Below, in pieces: positions 20,634 to 30,140 of a DNA stretch of 30,140 bases. Origin of the DNA: Ichthyophonus hoferi (lineage: Eukaryota > Opisthokonta > Ichthyosporea > Ichthyophonida > Ichthyophonidae); assembly GCA_002751075.1 (NCBI GenBank), contig NAOQ01000088.1, positions 134,819 through 164,958 of the forward strand, in the 5' to 3' direction. The notes below the pieces were generated by a model. The model searched no databases, was not told where the DNA came from, and was given only the letters and a program-made list of their open reading frames with translations. Both the position numbers and the translations under genes were made by a program. Each line of letters begins with the position of its first letter. Position 1 is the stretch's first letter.

Positions 20634-21118
20634 TCAAAGAATTGAATCTCTCCCGTCTCTGAATTGATTACTGTAGTTGTGGTAATAATCATAATTTGCC
20701 AGGGACAAGATATAAGTATCTGTGGGAGTTCTGTTGACTTGTCCATAGTTCTTCGGGATCTCCAATTGATTTTTGTAATAGATTATTGATATTTTTGTAC
20801 TAGCGTTAGTAATAGCTAGTTGGTTTGATCTGCTTTCCATATAAGTCAACAGAAGGAGAGGTGTGTATGTTGGCTCTATCTCTAGATGTCTATTTCGATT
20901 ATATTCAGCTATTACCGAAGGAGAAATTCCTACTTTAGTTTATTTAGGTGCAATACTGCTCATAGAATAGTGTGTATACTCAGTAAGAGGTGCTATATTC
21001 TTATAGATAATAACTATTGTCACTATTTAATGTTAGTATACAGTTCTCCGACTTTTGAACGGGTGAGAGATCTGACCACTGATTATCATACGTGAGTGCT
21101 AACGGTAGACTAGACATT
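20634..21118 (-). pseudogene. MSNLPL-family ORF relic, copy 2
   Basis: Starts MSSLPLALTYDNQ (ATG at 21116-21118 on the minus strand) and then has PVQKSENCILTLNSDNS, aligning closely with the N-terminus of the 16344-16769 protein. The C-terminal part aligns at LEIPKNYGQVNRTPTDTY. The copy is broken in a few places. The plus-strand partner ORF begins about 320 bp away on the other side, so the two are divergent. Confidence 0.6.
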
Positions 21119-21438
21119 ACAATAACAACATGATTGTTATATATATTGTGCAAATTTTCAAGTGTATTACGAGAACTTGGTAATTTTTCCAGTTGACCAT
21201 ATGTGTGTCAATGGCCGGGGGCAAAACAGCAGGGGCCTTTATTAGTTATTTCTTTTACATTTATACTTGTCTTATTTCATCCTGATAATCCAATATCCAA
21301 TATTAATACATCTTTTCTAGAATGACTCTTTAGCTAGCTATCTCATTGTTGTGACTACTTACATAACGTGATGCAACTAACTAAAATTGATCCTTATTAT
21401 TTGGGCTTAGGTTGCACCTACTTCTTCATTTGTAGTTA

Positions 21439-21687
21439 GTGCTCTTGCAATTAATTAATATATTAGGCACACCACATACTCGTCACGCGCATTTTGAGTC
21501 TATTACCAGATTAATCGATCTAACCGCCGTTTCCTTGTTGATCTACAGGCTACGTTATTCCCTCAATATTCAAGAATTAATTAATTTGGACTATCTTAAG
21601 TATACCCCCAGTAGTGGAGGAGAGGATGTTAATTTAAAAGGGAATCCATATTTATCAATATTGATTGAGAGAACAGATTCAAAATGA
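21439..21687 (+). CDS. plus-strand partner ORF of the MSNLPL unit (unknown)
   Basis: 82 codons as an open frame; the true start is unclear because the frame opens at a non-ATG codon. The peptide includes TRLIDLTAVSLLIYRLRYSL, then NIQELINLDYLKYTPSSGGE, and ends LIERTDSK. The second part is conserved in the relic at 12054-12250, so selection or recent common origin is implied. It looks helical, with no motif that I know. It lies divergent to the minus-strand MSNLPL copy, with a shared gap of about 320 bp that could hold both promoters. Confidence 0.4.
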   Translation: MLLQLINILGTPHTRHAHFESITRLIDLTAVSLLIYRLRYSLNIQELINLDYLKYTPSSGGEDVNLKGNPYLSILIERTDSK

Positions 21688-22070
21688 ATCGCATCTTTAT
21701 TAAAAAGATACATACTTACCTATACTTACACCTGTAACTATTGTTGTATATTTCTATTATTTCAATGAATAGATTAGTGGGAATATCCCTATGATTACAA
21801 GCATAGCTCAATTTTCAACATTAATTTCCAAGAGATTCAAATAAAATTTATTCTCAAATATCTGTAATGGATCTGTATACAAATGATTCATGTTCTTGGC
21901 TTTCATGTCAACGTCATACTATGGAACCAGACTCAATGCTAAGTGCTACAAAAAATTATGTGTTCTTCATTTGTAGCATCTCAAATGCGTACTTTGAAGA
22001 TTCGTGTATTTTGGTGCATTTCCAATGTGTACACGCAATTGGAAATAGCTGCAATATTGATTTATGTCTC
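21688..22070. other. no gene supported
   Basis: A plus-strand frame starting at 21867 runs on across the cysteine-rich gene on the other strand. Its composition is what an antisense reading would give, so this stretch is left unassigned. Confidence 0.4.
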
Positions 22071-22632
22071 TTACTCCTTCTCCGGTGCTGGTGCATGACA
22101 ATTTTCATACAACCCTGTGCAGCATACAGACATAGACCCTTCGGCGTGCATCGTATTCATACTCTTCACACATTCATTGTTCCAAGAACTGCAACAGCGG
22201 AATTCGCTGTCAGTATGGTTGCAACCAATTGTATTTGTGTAATACTTGCAATAGAGCGCTACGGTCATATTCAAATCACAGGCTCGACAAGTAGCCGTTA
22301 GCTCTGAGCAGCAATTACGAGTAGGATTGTTTCCCATTTTGCTGAATGATCAAAAAAAAATTTTCATATAAAAAAATATTTAAATTGAAATTACACTCAT
22401 AACCCTGAAACTCTTACACAAGTTTGAAGCCAAATCTGCATGTTCAAAAGGCTTATATAGTGTTGTTCGGATATATTTTTAGGGATAATACCCAAATAAT
22501 AAACTTTGATTGAGTAGTTATATTTTTGTCGTATGTCCAGTTATATGGGACCTTCCCTCCTCTTCGCCGAATGAAACCACCTGGATAAATATGTCGTCGG
22601 AACTCACAGACCATCTGACACATGGTTATTGT
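22071..22632 (-). CDS. cysteine-rich, probably secreted glycoprotein (3' exons)
   Basis: The last exon, 22071-22341 on the minus strand, follows an ATTCAG acceptor. It encodes about 89 residues with 12 cysteines, including three CC pairs (RNCCSEL, FRCCSSW, SVCCTGL) and single Cys between them. An upstream exon at about 22505-22632 encodes KTITMCQMVCEFRRHIYPGG, a basic RRRGG stretch and VPYNWTYDKNITTQS. It can join in phase through a weak GTTTAT donor (intron about 22342-22504). N-x-T sequons occur at NWT, NIT, NMT and NHT, with another at NKT. Many Cys plus many sequons point to an extracellular disulphide-rich protein. The spacing recalls the cysteine-knot repeats of RECK-type proteins, but that is only an impression. 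The 5' exons, including any signal peptide, were not resolved; a GTAAGT donor near 22686-22691 may end an earlier exon, but its phase does not fit. Confidence 0.45.
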
Positions 22633-22655
22633 CTTGTTGAACAAAATTAAAAGTT

Positions 22656-23007
22656 AAGTCTAGAGGTTTAGAGCTTATTATTTACACTTACCCTGCATTG
22701 TAGATATCAGAGGCTTATTGTTTATGCCACTATACAATTTATTAATTAGTTATTTTATTGCGATTTTTGTCGATCCTCTGGGCTCAATTGACTAATTACG
22801 ATCAATGAGAATAGCTGTACTGGCTTACGGGAAATACTTACTGAGCAAGGAAAAAATTATTTAATTATATATTATAATACTTTCTTTGACTGCCAAGTAG
22901 ATTCACCGCATACTACTGCAGACTCCAATGAAGGATGGAAGGCTTAGTGCAATAAGGGCAACTTATATTGTAGGTGTAGTATTTTTTTTTAAAAAGCATT
23001 GAGGGCT
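22656..23007. other. possible upstream exon region, otherwise empty
   Basis: On the minus strand ATGCAGGGTAAGTG (about 22685-22698) looks like an exon end with a strong donor. No start codon or signal peptide could be linked to it. The remainder is AT-rich. Confidence 0.3.
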
Positions 23008-23140
23008 AAATTAACCACGGCATGATTGAGACAGGGCTTCTAGTTTTATTTACACTATAGTCCGTCATCTGACATTATTATTATCAAGGTAGTGGTTTAA
23101 AATAAAGATGGGGTAAATTATGTTTAGTCTCAAGCAGAAT
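23008..23140 (+). mobile_element. LTR family 1, 3'-half fragment
   Basis: GATTGAGACAGGGCTTCTAG, CACTATAGTCCGTCATCTGA and AAAATAAAGATGGGGTAAAT match the second half of LTR copies C and D. The fragment sits about 250 bp before the copia relic, in the same orientation, so it may be the remnant of that element's 5' LTR. Confidence 0.65.
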
Positions 23141-23392
23141 GTTTTTTTCCCTTTAGTATAGTGTTATATAGTCTTAAGCTTAGTCTTGATAGATGATTCT
23201 CTAGCAAGACGCTTTTAAATATTTATTTTTAGAAATTAATATGCACTAAGTTCACTAAATCATTTCTACTGCAAATCATAAATTAATTCATTTTTTTTCC
23301 ATGGTGGAAACTGCTGGAAAGGTAAAGTATAGGTGATATGAAACGTTGTTCCCATGAATAGAACGCTATTAGACTAGTTTCTGTTGCCTCTG

Positions 23393-26228
23393 TTAGGAGT
23401 CGAGACCACAACCTATATTTGGCTAGAGGATATCAAATTGAGGGTATGTTTTCACGTCATCTTACAAAAAACACCCTGCCCAATCAAAACGACATCAACT
23501 TACCACTTTGCAATAATTAATAATTCTCAGCCTAGATGAACTTCAAGCATACCTTCATTGGTTAGTTCTTCTCAAACGCCTAAGCACTGGCATTCGCGAT
23601 AATAATCTCCTCCAATTGGTTTACGAAAAGTTCAACCTCATTAAACTCGTTAGGAAACAACACTGACGCATCGCCTTGCTATGTAACTTAGCGATAACAA
23701 AACTTATCCTGAATCACCCGAAAAATTAGATTAAGAAATTCTGTATTATGGTTTTACTGTTTTTGTTATAAATAGACAGGAGCAGCATCGCAACCTATAT
23801 TTGGTTAGAAGGAGAGGGTATACCGAACTGAAGGAATGTTTTCACGTGTTCTTTTGCTAAGGCGGAGAGATAAGCAAAGACATATTTTTATTATAAAACA
23901 AAAATCAACAGATGTTGAGGACTAGGCCCATAAAGTTGATAAAATTAGGAAAGTACAGTTAGTTGGGCATCCAGTTGCTGGCTGATGGCTTAGTAAGGCT
24001 CCCAAGGGATTTGGTAAAGGATCTATTATCAAATAGAGTCATAAGTAAAAGCTATTGGGCTTGCCCTGCGAACTAGAAGAACATTCCACCCTATCAAAAC
24101 GGGCACCTACTCACTACTTTGCAATAATTCTCAGCCGCCCAGATGAACTCCGAGCATACCTTCATCGATTGGTTAGTTCTTCTCAACGCTTGGCATTCGC
24201 GATAATAATCTCCAATTTATGAAAAGTTTAACCTCATTAAAGCTCGTTATGAAACAACACTGACGGCCGACATACATCGCCTTGCCCTATAACTTAACGA
24301 TATCAAGATTTATCCAACTGAATCATTTGCGAACTTTATGGATTGTTTTCAAAATCTTACCAGCAAACTTTGAAACTCCTCCTATTACCCCTCAGATATC
24401 CATCAAACGACCCTTGTCTTCAAAATTATTCGTTTAGCCAGATTAAGTCTCCAATCTATCATGGATGGACTTTTCTTTAAGGATGCTGAGCATCCTATAT
24501 GGACGACTCTCCATAACTGTATGAATCCCATGCCATCTACGAAAACTCTCGGGTAGCGCCCACCACTATCAAAACGGTGCCTAACCACCTTCCTTCTAGC
24601 TCAAGATCACAGTGATTTCAAAAGCAGTTCATTTGTCGGTTTCATCTCGACTCTCATATCAGGTCACACCACTGAAAACTGCACTCCCAATCCTTAGAGT
24701 CCCAGCTACGGAGTTTTTTTCAAAGCCAGAAAAATACCGCATCTTCTGCCTCTTTCAACACAACTACAACTCCTTTACGCTCCCCAGCTAAGATGATCAA
24801 TGGCCTTACATTCACTTATAATCTCCAATCACCAGTTACTCGGAGTAATCATTTAAATTGGCAATCCTCAAGCGACAGGAACACACGCGTCATCACGCTA
24901 ACAAAAACTCCATGACACAGATCTGCGGTCCCATTGATTCAGCCACCATATTTACTACATTTTCAATCGAAAATTTTCTTGTAGACAGTACAGTCGGTGC
25001 TCCCGTAATATCTGCATCCATTGCGATGCCTTTCAATCACTTGTGCTCATCAACCTGGAGTTCACACTTGCTAATGGTATTGTTGTACTTGCAACACGCA
25101 ACGGTACTATTACCTTCCGTTCTCGTATCAACAGCATCACGCGAAATATTATTCTTCACGATATCCTCTTCGTCTCGGACATCAGACACAACTTCTTTTT
25201 CATCACTGGCTTACGTGGCCAAAACTGTTCTGTGATGCTCACTGACAACCTAGTCATCATCATTAACGGCAACACCTTTATCATGAGAGGTTTTACTTGG
25301 AAAGAAGATATATTCCTTCTAAACATCCAACTCCTGCTCTACAATTTGAACTGCACTACAGCCAATTTCCTGGGCCACCAGTGTCTCACTCGCACATTTC
25401 ACACTGTATGATTTGCAATGTTCACAAGTCCAGTGCGATCTGGCACCCCTGATTTATGCCCTGCTCCCCAAACCGCCTACATGGTGCTCTTAACCTTTGC
25501 AAAATCGCAACGGGCAAACAAATTGCCTAATGTAATAAAATTGTTACGAGCCCTTTCCTTGCACGCCGATCAAGAGGTTTGCGACCACTGGAGACCATCT
25601 ACAGTAATGTCGTAGGTCCTCTGTCAGCTTCCTTTGGCGGTTTCCGCTTGTTTTTTCTTTTTATAGATGACTCCACACACTTCCTCACAGTGTGCTGTAG
25701 GAAACACAAAGGTGATGTTCCGCACCATTTCCATGTTTGCATGGAAGCAGCGCATACCAAACATGCACCCCTTCGCATCTCAAACGTATATATAGATGCA
25801 GGGACTGAATACACATCTTCTTTCTTCATTTATCAACTTCAAGAATGTGGTATTCAGCACAAAATTACCTTCCATACGCACTGCAATCTAATGCAATCTC
25901 AGAGTGTATTGTCACATCATGACCATGGACCCCACTGCCATGAGAGCAGATTCTGTCCCACATCGCTTCTGGGAATTCGCCATATGTGCAGCCACGTATT
26001 ACACACAACCTCACACCTATTGCAGCCATTACTACTAGACAAACTTCTTACACATTATGGCACACCATACATACCCCTGTTCACTGTCTACATACATTCG
26101 GTTGCAAAGTCTATTACCGCACAGATTCTGCAAATCGTTCCTCAAAATTCGCCATACGCGGTCGCAACAGTTGCTTTCTAGGATACTCTGACGTCATGAA
26201 CGGTTGGATCTTTTTCCATATGTCGTAA
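23393..26228 (+). mobile_element. Ty1/copia gag-pol relic
   Basis: Parts in order: a leader/gag-side segment present twice in tandem (23393-23750 and 23779-24340, about 600 bp apart, with shared block CCTATATTTGG), a gag tail (to about 24600), the protease neighbourhood (FLVDS near 24980), pre-integrase (TRNIILHDILFVSDIRHNF near 25140-25200), integrase core (VVGPLSASFGGFRLFFLFID at 25606-25665, then DAGTEYTSSFF and QLQECGIQHKITFHTH), and integrase C-terminal FGCKVYYRTDS with FLGYSDVMNGW (to 26228). This order (integrase before reverse transcriptase) is copia-type. No reverse transcriptase or RNase H is recognisable afterwards. The element is broken, with on the order of ten or more interruptions and a missing 3' half. 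It is younger than the 18.2-kb relic but clearly dead. Confidence 0.85.
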
Positions 26229-26593
26229 TTCCTTTTTTCGAATATGTTTTCCCATTCGCTTGTTCTATGTCACTTCATCTACTCCCGCCCACTGTAATCC
26301 TGATGTAATCATTACGACTCGGGTGATGCAGCACTGGCTGATCCAGAAGTAATGAAAAATACTTTCCTATGCACTTGCCCTATATACTCCTATATTATGC
26401 TAGTGAAATAAAGTCAACGCTCATCAGTTGGTCTTCCGATGGGGAGATCCTGAGACTAAAAATAGGATAATAAATGCCATTCCATTTTGAGGGATATAGG
26501 AATACTAGCAGCGCTAGTACTAGACGGGCTAAGTCACGATACACGACTTTTATATAGCAACTAATAACCATTAGTCTCTATTGATTAAAAAAA
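26229..26593. other. no gene seen
   Basis: Sequence just after the point where the copia relic stops. It does not translate into a reverse transcriptase. It is less AT-rich than the far flanks and may be unrecognisable element DNA. Confidence 0.4.
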
Positions 26594-26881
26594 TTGCATA
26601 AGAAACTGTCTAACAATTCCTCTAACGAACAAACAGAAAACATCCTAAAGAATGTAGGTAAATACTGTGCACATTTTATTTACACAGTTCCACCATCAGG
26701 GCATTGTCTATTGGTGCCGAGCAGACCCAATTGCGTTTTTACTCGTGAATGGACTGCACAAGCGTCGAGACAAAAACTTTGTGCCTCCTTAAAAAACCAG
26801 TGCTTCCTCTTCCGTGCTAGGAGGCATAGACACATTCAATTTTTTGTTTTCAATCATTTTTATTTTCATAAAGAAAAATAA
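26594..26881 (+). CDS. 95-codon ORF of unknown origin
   Basis: The frame opens at a non-ATG codon and ends at TAA (26879-26881). It includes KYCAHFIYTVPPSGHCLLVP and NCVFTREWTAQASRQKLC, with a good residue mix and five cysteines, and then an aromatic-rich end that looks like chance reading into AT-rich DNA. It could be an exon of a host gene or element debris. There are no neighbours to guide a choice and I recognise no family. Confidence 0.2.
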   Translation: MHKKLSNNSSNEQTENILKNVGKYCAHFIYTVPPSGHCLLVPSRPNCVFTREWTAQASRQKLCASLKNQCFLFRARRHRHIQFFVFNHFYFHKEK

Positions 26882-27055
26882 TTTTTTATTTATTTAGGCA
26901 ATTTAGGTGCGTCGACTGTAGTGGTAAATAATCGTTCCAAGACCGTTAAATTTTCAATTTGCTCCGATATTTACGGCTAAATAATTCGCCTATTTTTTTA
27001 AAAAGCACGATCGTTTTGGAGGGCATCGGATTGACTATCTTTTTATACCAAAATA

Positions 27056-27290
27056 TGTTCAATAACTTGTCTTCAGTAGGAAGCACAATCAATGTATAAT
27101 TGGACACTAGATGTATGAACTGAAATGACTTACAATCTAGTTATGGAATCATTTCCCATTGGCTGGTTACATCTTGAATGCTCATCTTGAATTGACAATT
27201 AGCACCAATCTGAGATGTTTTATAATATCATATATATGTTAAATTTTATTTATGCTAAAGGGCGAGTATTTTACCAGTTGTAATTCAACA
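27056..27290 (+). mobile_element. solo LTR, family 3, copy B (diverged)
   Basis: Starts TGTTCAATAACTTG and ends GTAATTCAACA. The core CCCATTGGCTGGTTACATCTTG (about 27157-27178) and the following CATCTTGAATTGACA block match copy A at 10293-10345. Ends are TG...CA, but similarity is patchy and no target duplication is seen. Confidence 0.5.
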
Positions 27291-27368
27291 TAAAACTCCA
27301 TTCGAAATATACACATGTTGTAAATTTATTCGTCTATCGGTACTAAATCTTAATTGTAGGTATTTCAC

Positions 27369-27442
27369 GAATCAAACCAGGTTATCTGATTTGCAATTTT
27401 ATAGTCCCGAACCGGACTAAAATAGTTAACCAATGAGCTATA
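27369..27442 (-). repeat. possible tRNA-derived relic (SINE-like or tRNA pseudogene)
   Basis: On the minus strand TATAGCTCATTGGTTAACT (27442-27424) is a good A-box-like sequence. GGTTCGGGAC (27413-27404) and GGTTTGATTC (27379-27370) are B-box-like. Spacing to the second is about 60 bp. No acceptor stem can be folded, so it is not an intact tRNA. Confidence 0.25.
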
Positions 27443-28159
27443 TGTCTCACATTTAATTGGATTGGCTACCAAAAAATAATGTATTTTATCAGAGTTAAAA
27501 CAAGAAGTAAGTATTACTCACCTAGCTAATATATTATGAATATTAATTGTATATTCAAAAATTGTATACAATAATACTACCAAAAAATATAATTAAATCA
27601 TGGCCGCGTGTTTGATCCCTGAAGCACGCAACCTTTTGTTTCTACAAGTTATAAGATTGTGGCATCGACGACGTTATTGGCATGATAATAAAAGCTAATA
27701 GTATGCGATTGATTCTAACTGGGAATCGATTAATCAATCTCGACTTGAGATAATAAAAAGCAATCCAGTGTAAAAGCAAGTGCAGGACGCTAGCTTTGGT
27801 TATCTTGGAAACTTAAACGGAGCACGAGTTCTGTTTTGACATGTATATTTCCTTCCTTATTTATATGTATATATATTTGGGATAGCTAATTGAATATAAC
27901 TTTATATGCTAATAAAGATAAAATATTACTTTACCAGACTAAGTTTCTTGTATATCAATTTTCAATGTCTTATTATTTTTGTAATGATAACTAATCATTA
28001 TAAATACTCGATCCTTGACATTGAAATAAATAAACAATTGATTAATGTATTTTACTTTGCCAACACTTGGCTTACTATCAAAAATAAAAAGTTAATACAT
28101 ATTAATAGACTTAGAAGTTTCTATGAGGAAATCCTCATAATCAGAACCAAATAACCTAA
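27443..28159. other. no gene supported
   Basis: AT-rich DNA. One plus frame (27906-28154) contains FANTWLTIKNKKLIHINRL and might be old coding DNA, but it has no ATG-to-stop structure that I trust and no family match. A short inverted repeat, GCGTG...CACGC, with a TTTGATCCC loop lies at 27606-27629. Confidence 0.35.
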
Positions 28160-29278
28160 AACGAGTCCACTCGTAAAGAGTCTCACATAGGAAATTGGTC
28201 CAAAGACTCAGCCGGTGAACTAGTCATCAGTGATGTCTCTAGCGAAGCTCAGGCGCAATTTTTGAAATCCCAAAAACGTTTTCTTAACCAAACAGAAATA
28301 TTTGGCTCCTCACTATATATGTTTAAAGTTTTTCCAGAAAGTTATTTTACTCGCTTTATTATTTATTCACATTATGTCTTTTGATTCTCAAGTGATAGAA
28401 ATTTAACATCCTCATTTTTCACCTAAAGGTCAAGTAGTCAATCCTGGTACAGTTGAGCCACCATTCGAGAATACTTGTATAGTGCCCATATATGATCAGA
28501 GTGATTTGAATCACCATTATTATTTATGTTGCAAGTTGCAAGATAAGAAGTTTTAAGCATATCTGAATTTAAAACAATCATGTGTTCTACAAGCAGAACT
28601 CACAAAGGATTTAGCTTTTGCTTTGGTTATTGATGACTATCTAAAAAAATCTGAACAGGACATGAACACTGTACATCAAGTAGAATCCAATAAAACAGAT
28701 ACTAGTCTTATTTTCAATAGTCAATTAAAGTTCAATACAACTGAACATTTACTCCAAGTAATTCCAACAATCCACCTATCCAGTCAGATTCCATGGTACA
28801 TTCTAAAAATGTCACTATCCCAACTGGTACACTTGAGAATTAAACTGTGTTTTGGAGTTTTGGCCTCCAATCAATTAAACTTTCATTGATGGTATGCCAA
28901 TGACCACTTACACTGCAGCAGGTGGTAATGTCATAACTCCAATATGAATCAGACATACCTCATTAACACAATCGTTTCACCTTGGTGACAGGTCTCTTGT
29001 AGAGTTCAAGTATACCAATACTTGTTTGGCAAGCTGCAGATGATATACAATGGGTTTGGATACAAAACGCCAAAGATGCTCAGCTGAACAAGATGTTTCA
29101 ACTCCGATGCCCCTGCTCATCCAAGCAATCCTAACCAAGATATTGCAGTACTTGGTACCATTGCAAAAAGGGCATTCTTTGGTTTCCCAGAACTGGTCAG
29201 ATGCGATTGGTACCATAGGTACATGTTTAGGAAGGTACAAGCAAAGAAATAATAGTTCTAAAGGATATTGGTTTTAGG
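28160..29278 (+). mobile_element. dispersed repeat R4, longest copy (decayed coding element)
   Basis: Peptides along the plus strand: ELVISDVSSEAQAQFLKSQK (28195-28290), then MSFDSQV (28374 on), QVVNPGTVEPPFENTCIVPI (about 28435-28490), LAFALVIDDYLKKSEQDMNT (28614-28670), and further on AVLGTIAKRAFFGFPE (29140-29200). Together they show a former coding region of about 1 kb. Copies at 280-690 and 12265-12430 cover parts of it. The relic is broken in several places. Function is unknown; a gag-like ORF is one possibility. A family-1 LTR lies 200 bp downstream in the same orientation. Confidence 0.5.
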
Positions 29279-29479
29279 AAGGAGGTGAAGAATATGGAGA
29301 GCATTCCTCGAGCAATCACACCCACACAATATATTTTATTTATTTATTATCTTTAGTATCTACCAATAATAAAATACTAGAAAGAATTATATATTGACAT
29401 AGCAGATATGTTTTAAAACATAACCACTAATGACTTATCAACTATAGATAATTAAAAATAAATAGTCATAATTCTATAT

Positions 29480-29760
29480 TGTTAGAATAGGTGTAATCCC
29501 TTACAATGATTCCTTATTTCTTTATTATCTGTTATTAATCAAATATTAGTGATTATCTATCAAACCTATACAGTAATGATTCAGATTGAGATTAGTTCCT
29601 GTATATCATATTATATTAGGTATAAATCAAACCCTGTGGTAGAGGTGTGGCTTCTAGTTTTGTTTCCACTATAGTGCACTAACTGACATATATCATTGCC
29701 AGGGTAATGTCTTAAGATAAAGATGGGGTATGTTTACCCTATACTTTTCCAGTTTCAACA
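29480..29760 (+). mobile_element. solo LTR, family 1, copy D
   Basis: Starts TGTTAGAATAGGTGTAATCC and ends CCAGTTTCAACA, 281 bp. It is shorter than copy C because a central stretch is missing. All family landmarks are present, including CAGATTGAGATTAGTTCCTG. Flanks (TATAT / ATAAC) do not form a clear target duplication. Confidence 0.85.
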
Positions 29761-29959
29761 ATAACAAAGGCATTGGCACTTTGTAAGATAAACCTTCAAT
29801 GGAAACCAATTAAATTACAATGCATGGTCAGTGATCACTTCTACCTAATAGAAACACTTTAAATACAAGTTATAATTTAAGATACATCAGAGGATACTTA
29901 CAATTAATAATTAAAAGTAAGGTTAACCATTGGGCCATGTTTTTTTAAATATATTATAG

Positions 29960-30020
29960 CTCAGATGGACGTAGATCGGTGTTGATTGATAGATACTCGA
30001 GTCTTGCCATCTTATCCTAA
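29960..30020 (+). CDS. candidate terminal exon at the right edge
   Basis: After a T-rich tract and TATTATAG acceptor, the frame C|TCA encodes SDGRRSVLIDRYSSLAILS and stops at TAA (30018-30020). It is then followed by TATAG-type simple repeats like those in the chaperone introns. Residue balance is far from chance for this DNA. On the minus strand the same bases read MARLEYLSINTDLRPSE from an ATG, but no donor follows, so the plus reading is preferred. The family is unknown. Confidence 0.3.
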
Positions 30021-30140
30021 TATAATAATATATAGTGTAGTACAGTATAGTATAGTATACATACAATGAACCCTATTATTCCTCATTCCATACGAAGCAA
30101 ATAGGTGTATATACCATATCATAATATATCATCGTAATAA
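30021..30140. repeat. TATAG-type simple repeat and right edge
   Basis: AGTGTAGTACAGTATAGTATAGTATA at 30033-30058 is the same pentamer class as in introns 1, 6 and 7 of the chaperone gene. Nothing else is seen before the edge. Confidence 0.7.

Noticed and set aside
21867-22301. A 144-codon plus-strand frame
   Set aside because: It overlaps the cysteine-rich minus-strand exon. Its residues look like an antisense reading, with no domain or splice support. The minus frame has regular Cys pairs and sequons.
24403-24588. Minus-strand frame at 24403-24588, and a similar one at 25599-25829
   Set aside because: Both are shadows of the copia gag and integrase relic on the plus strand.
26229-26880. 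Reverse transcriptase part of the copia element
   Set aside because: I looked for the usual reverse-transcriptase and RNase H motifs after the integrase region and saw none in any frame.
28977-29277. Overlapping frames at 28977-29240 (minus) and 29050-29277 (plus) as separate genes
   Set aside because: They overlap each other and the R4 relic. A third frame (AVLGTIAKRAFFGFPE) looks the most protein-like there, so neither was called.

Overview
The window looks like nuclear DNA of an AT-rich, intron-rich, repeat-rich eukaryote. An early-diverging fungus (for example a glomeromycote-like or entomophthoralean-like genome) is my best guess, but nothing in the sequence fixes the taxon. The signs are: a spliced gene with eleven introns and TACTAAT/CTAAC-type branch sites, an intronless nuclear-type tRNA-Ser(GCU) with a long variable arm, several solo LTRs with TGTTGGAA...CA ends, Ty1/copia gag-pol relics, and long AT simple repeats. 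No bacterial operon, rRNA or CRISPR array was seen.

Layout. 1-181: last exon of a gene, probably a wax-ester synthase/diacylglycerol acyltransferase-like protein. 280-2500: repeat relics, including a 614-bp segment with LTR ends in inverted orientation. 2580-3230: AT low-complexity DNA with a faint J-domain-like peptide. 3306-9612: the one well-supported protein gene, a NASP/Sim3/Hif1-type SHNi-TPR histone chaperone. I rebuilt it as 12 exons, 324 codons, with every splice phase consistent. Its introns hold pentamer and heptamer AT repeats and two solo LTRs.

9.6-23 kb: mostly decayed repeats. The most interesting is a multi-copy unit that I do not recognise. It has a minus-strand ORF (best copy 16344-16769, protein starting MSNLPL) and, in two copies, a divergent plus-strand ORF (12054-12250 and 21439-21687). 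Two copies sit beside an LTR-like repeat (10743-11116 and 15454-15815). A tRNA-Ser gene lies at 15249-15330 (minus), with one of these LTRs about 124 bp from its 5' end. A cysteine-rich, sequon-rich protein, probably secreted, is encoded on the minus strand at about 22071-22650.

23-26.2 kb: a broken Ty1/copia element (leader, gag, protease, integrase; no reverse transcriptase seen). A second, more decayed copia relic is at 18.2-18.95 kb. 26.2-30.1 kb: further LTR copies, a possible tRNA-derived relic, the longest copy of another dispersed repeat (28160-29278; other copies near 280-690 and 12265-12430), and a possible terminal exon at 29960-30020.

How it fits together: the window seems to hold one intact host gene (the histone chaperone), one tRNA gene, gene ends at both edges and a possible small secreted-protein gene, all set in a graveyard of LTR elements. 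The simple-repeat DNA is confined almost entirely to the chaperone gene and its upstream flank, and it reappears at the right edge.
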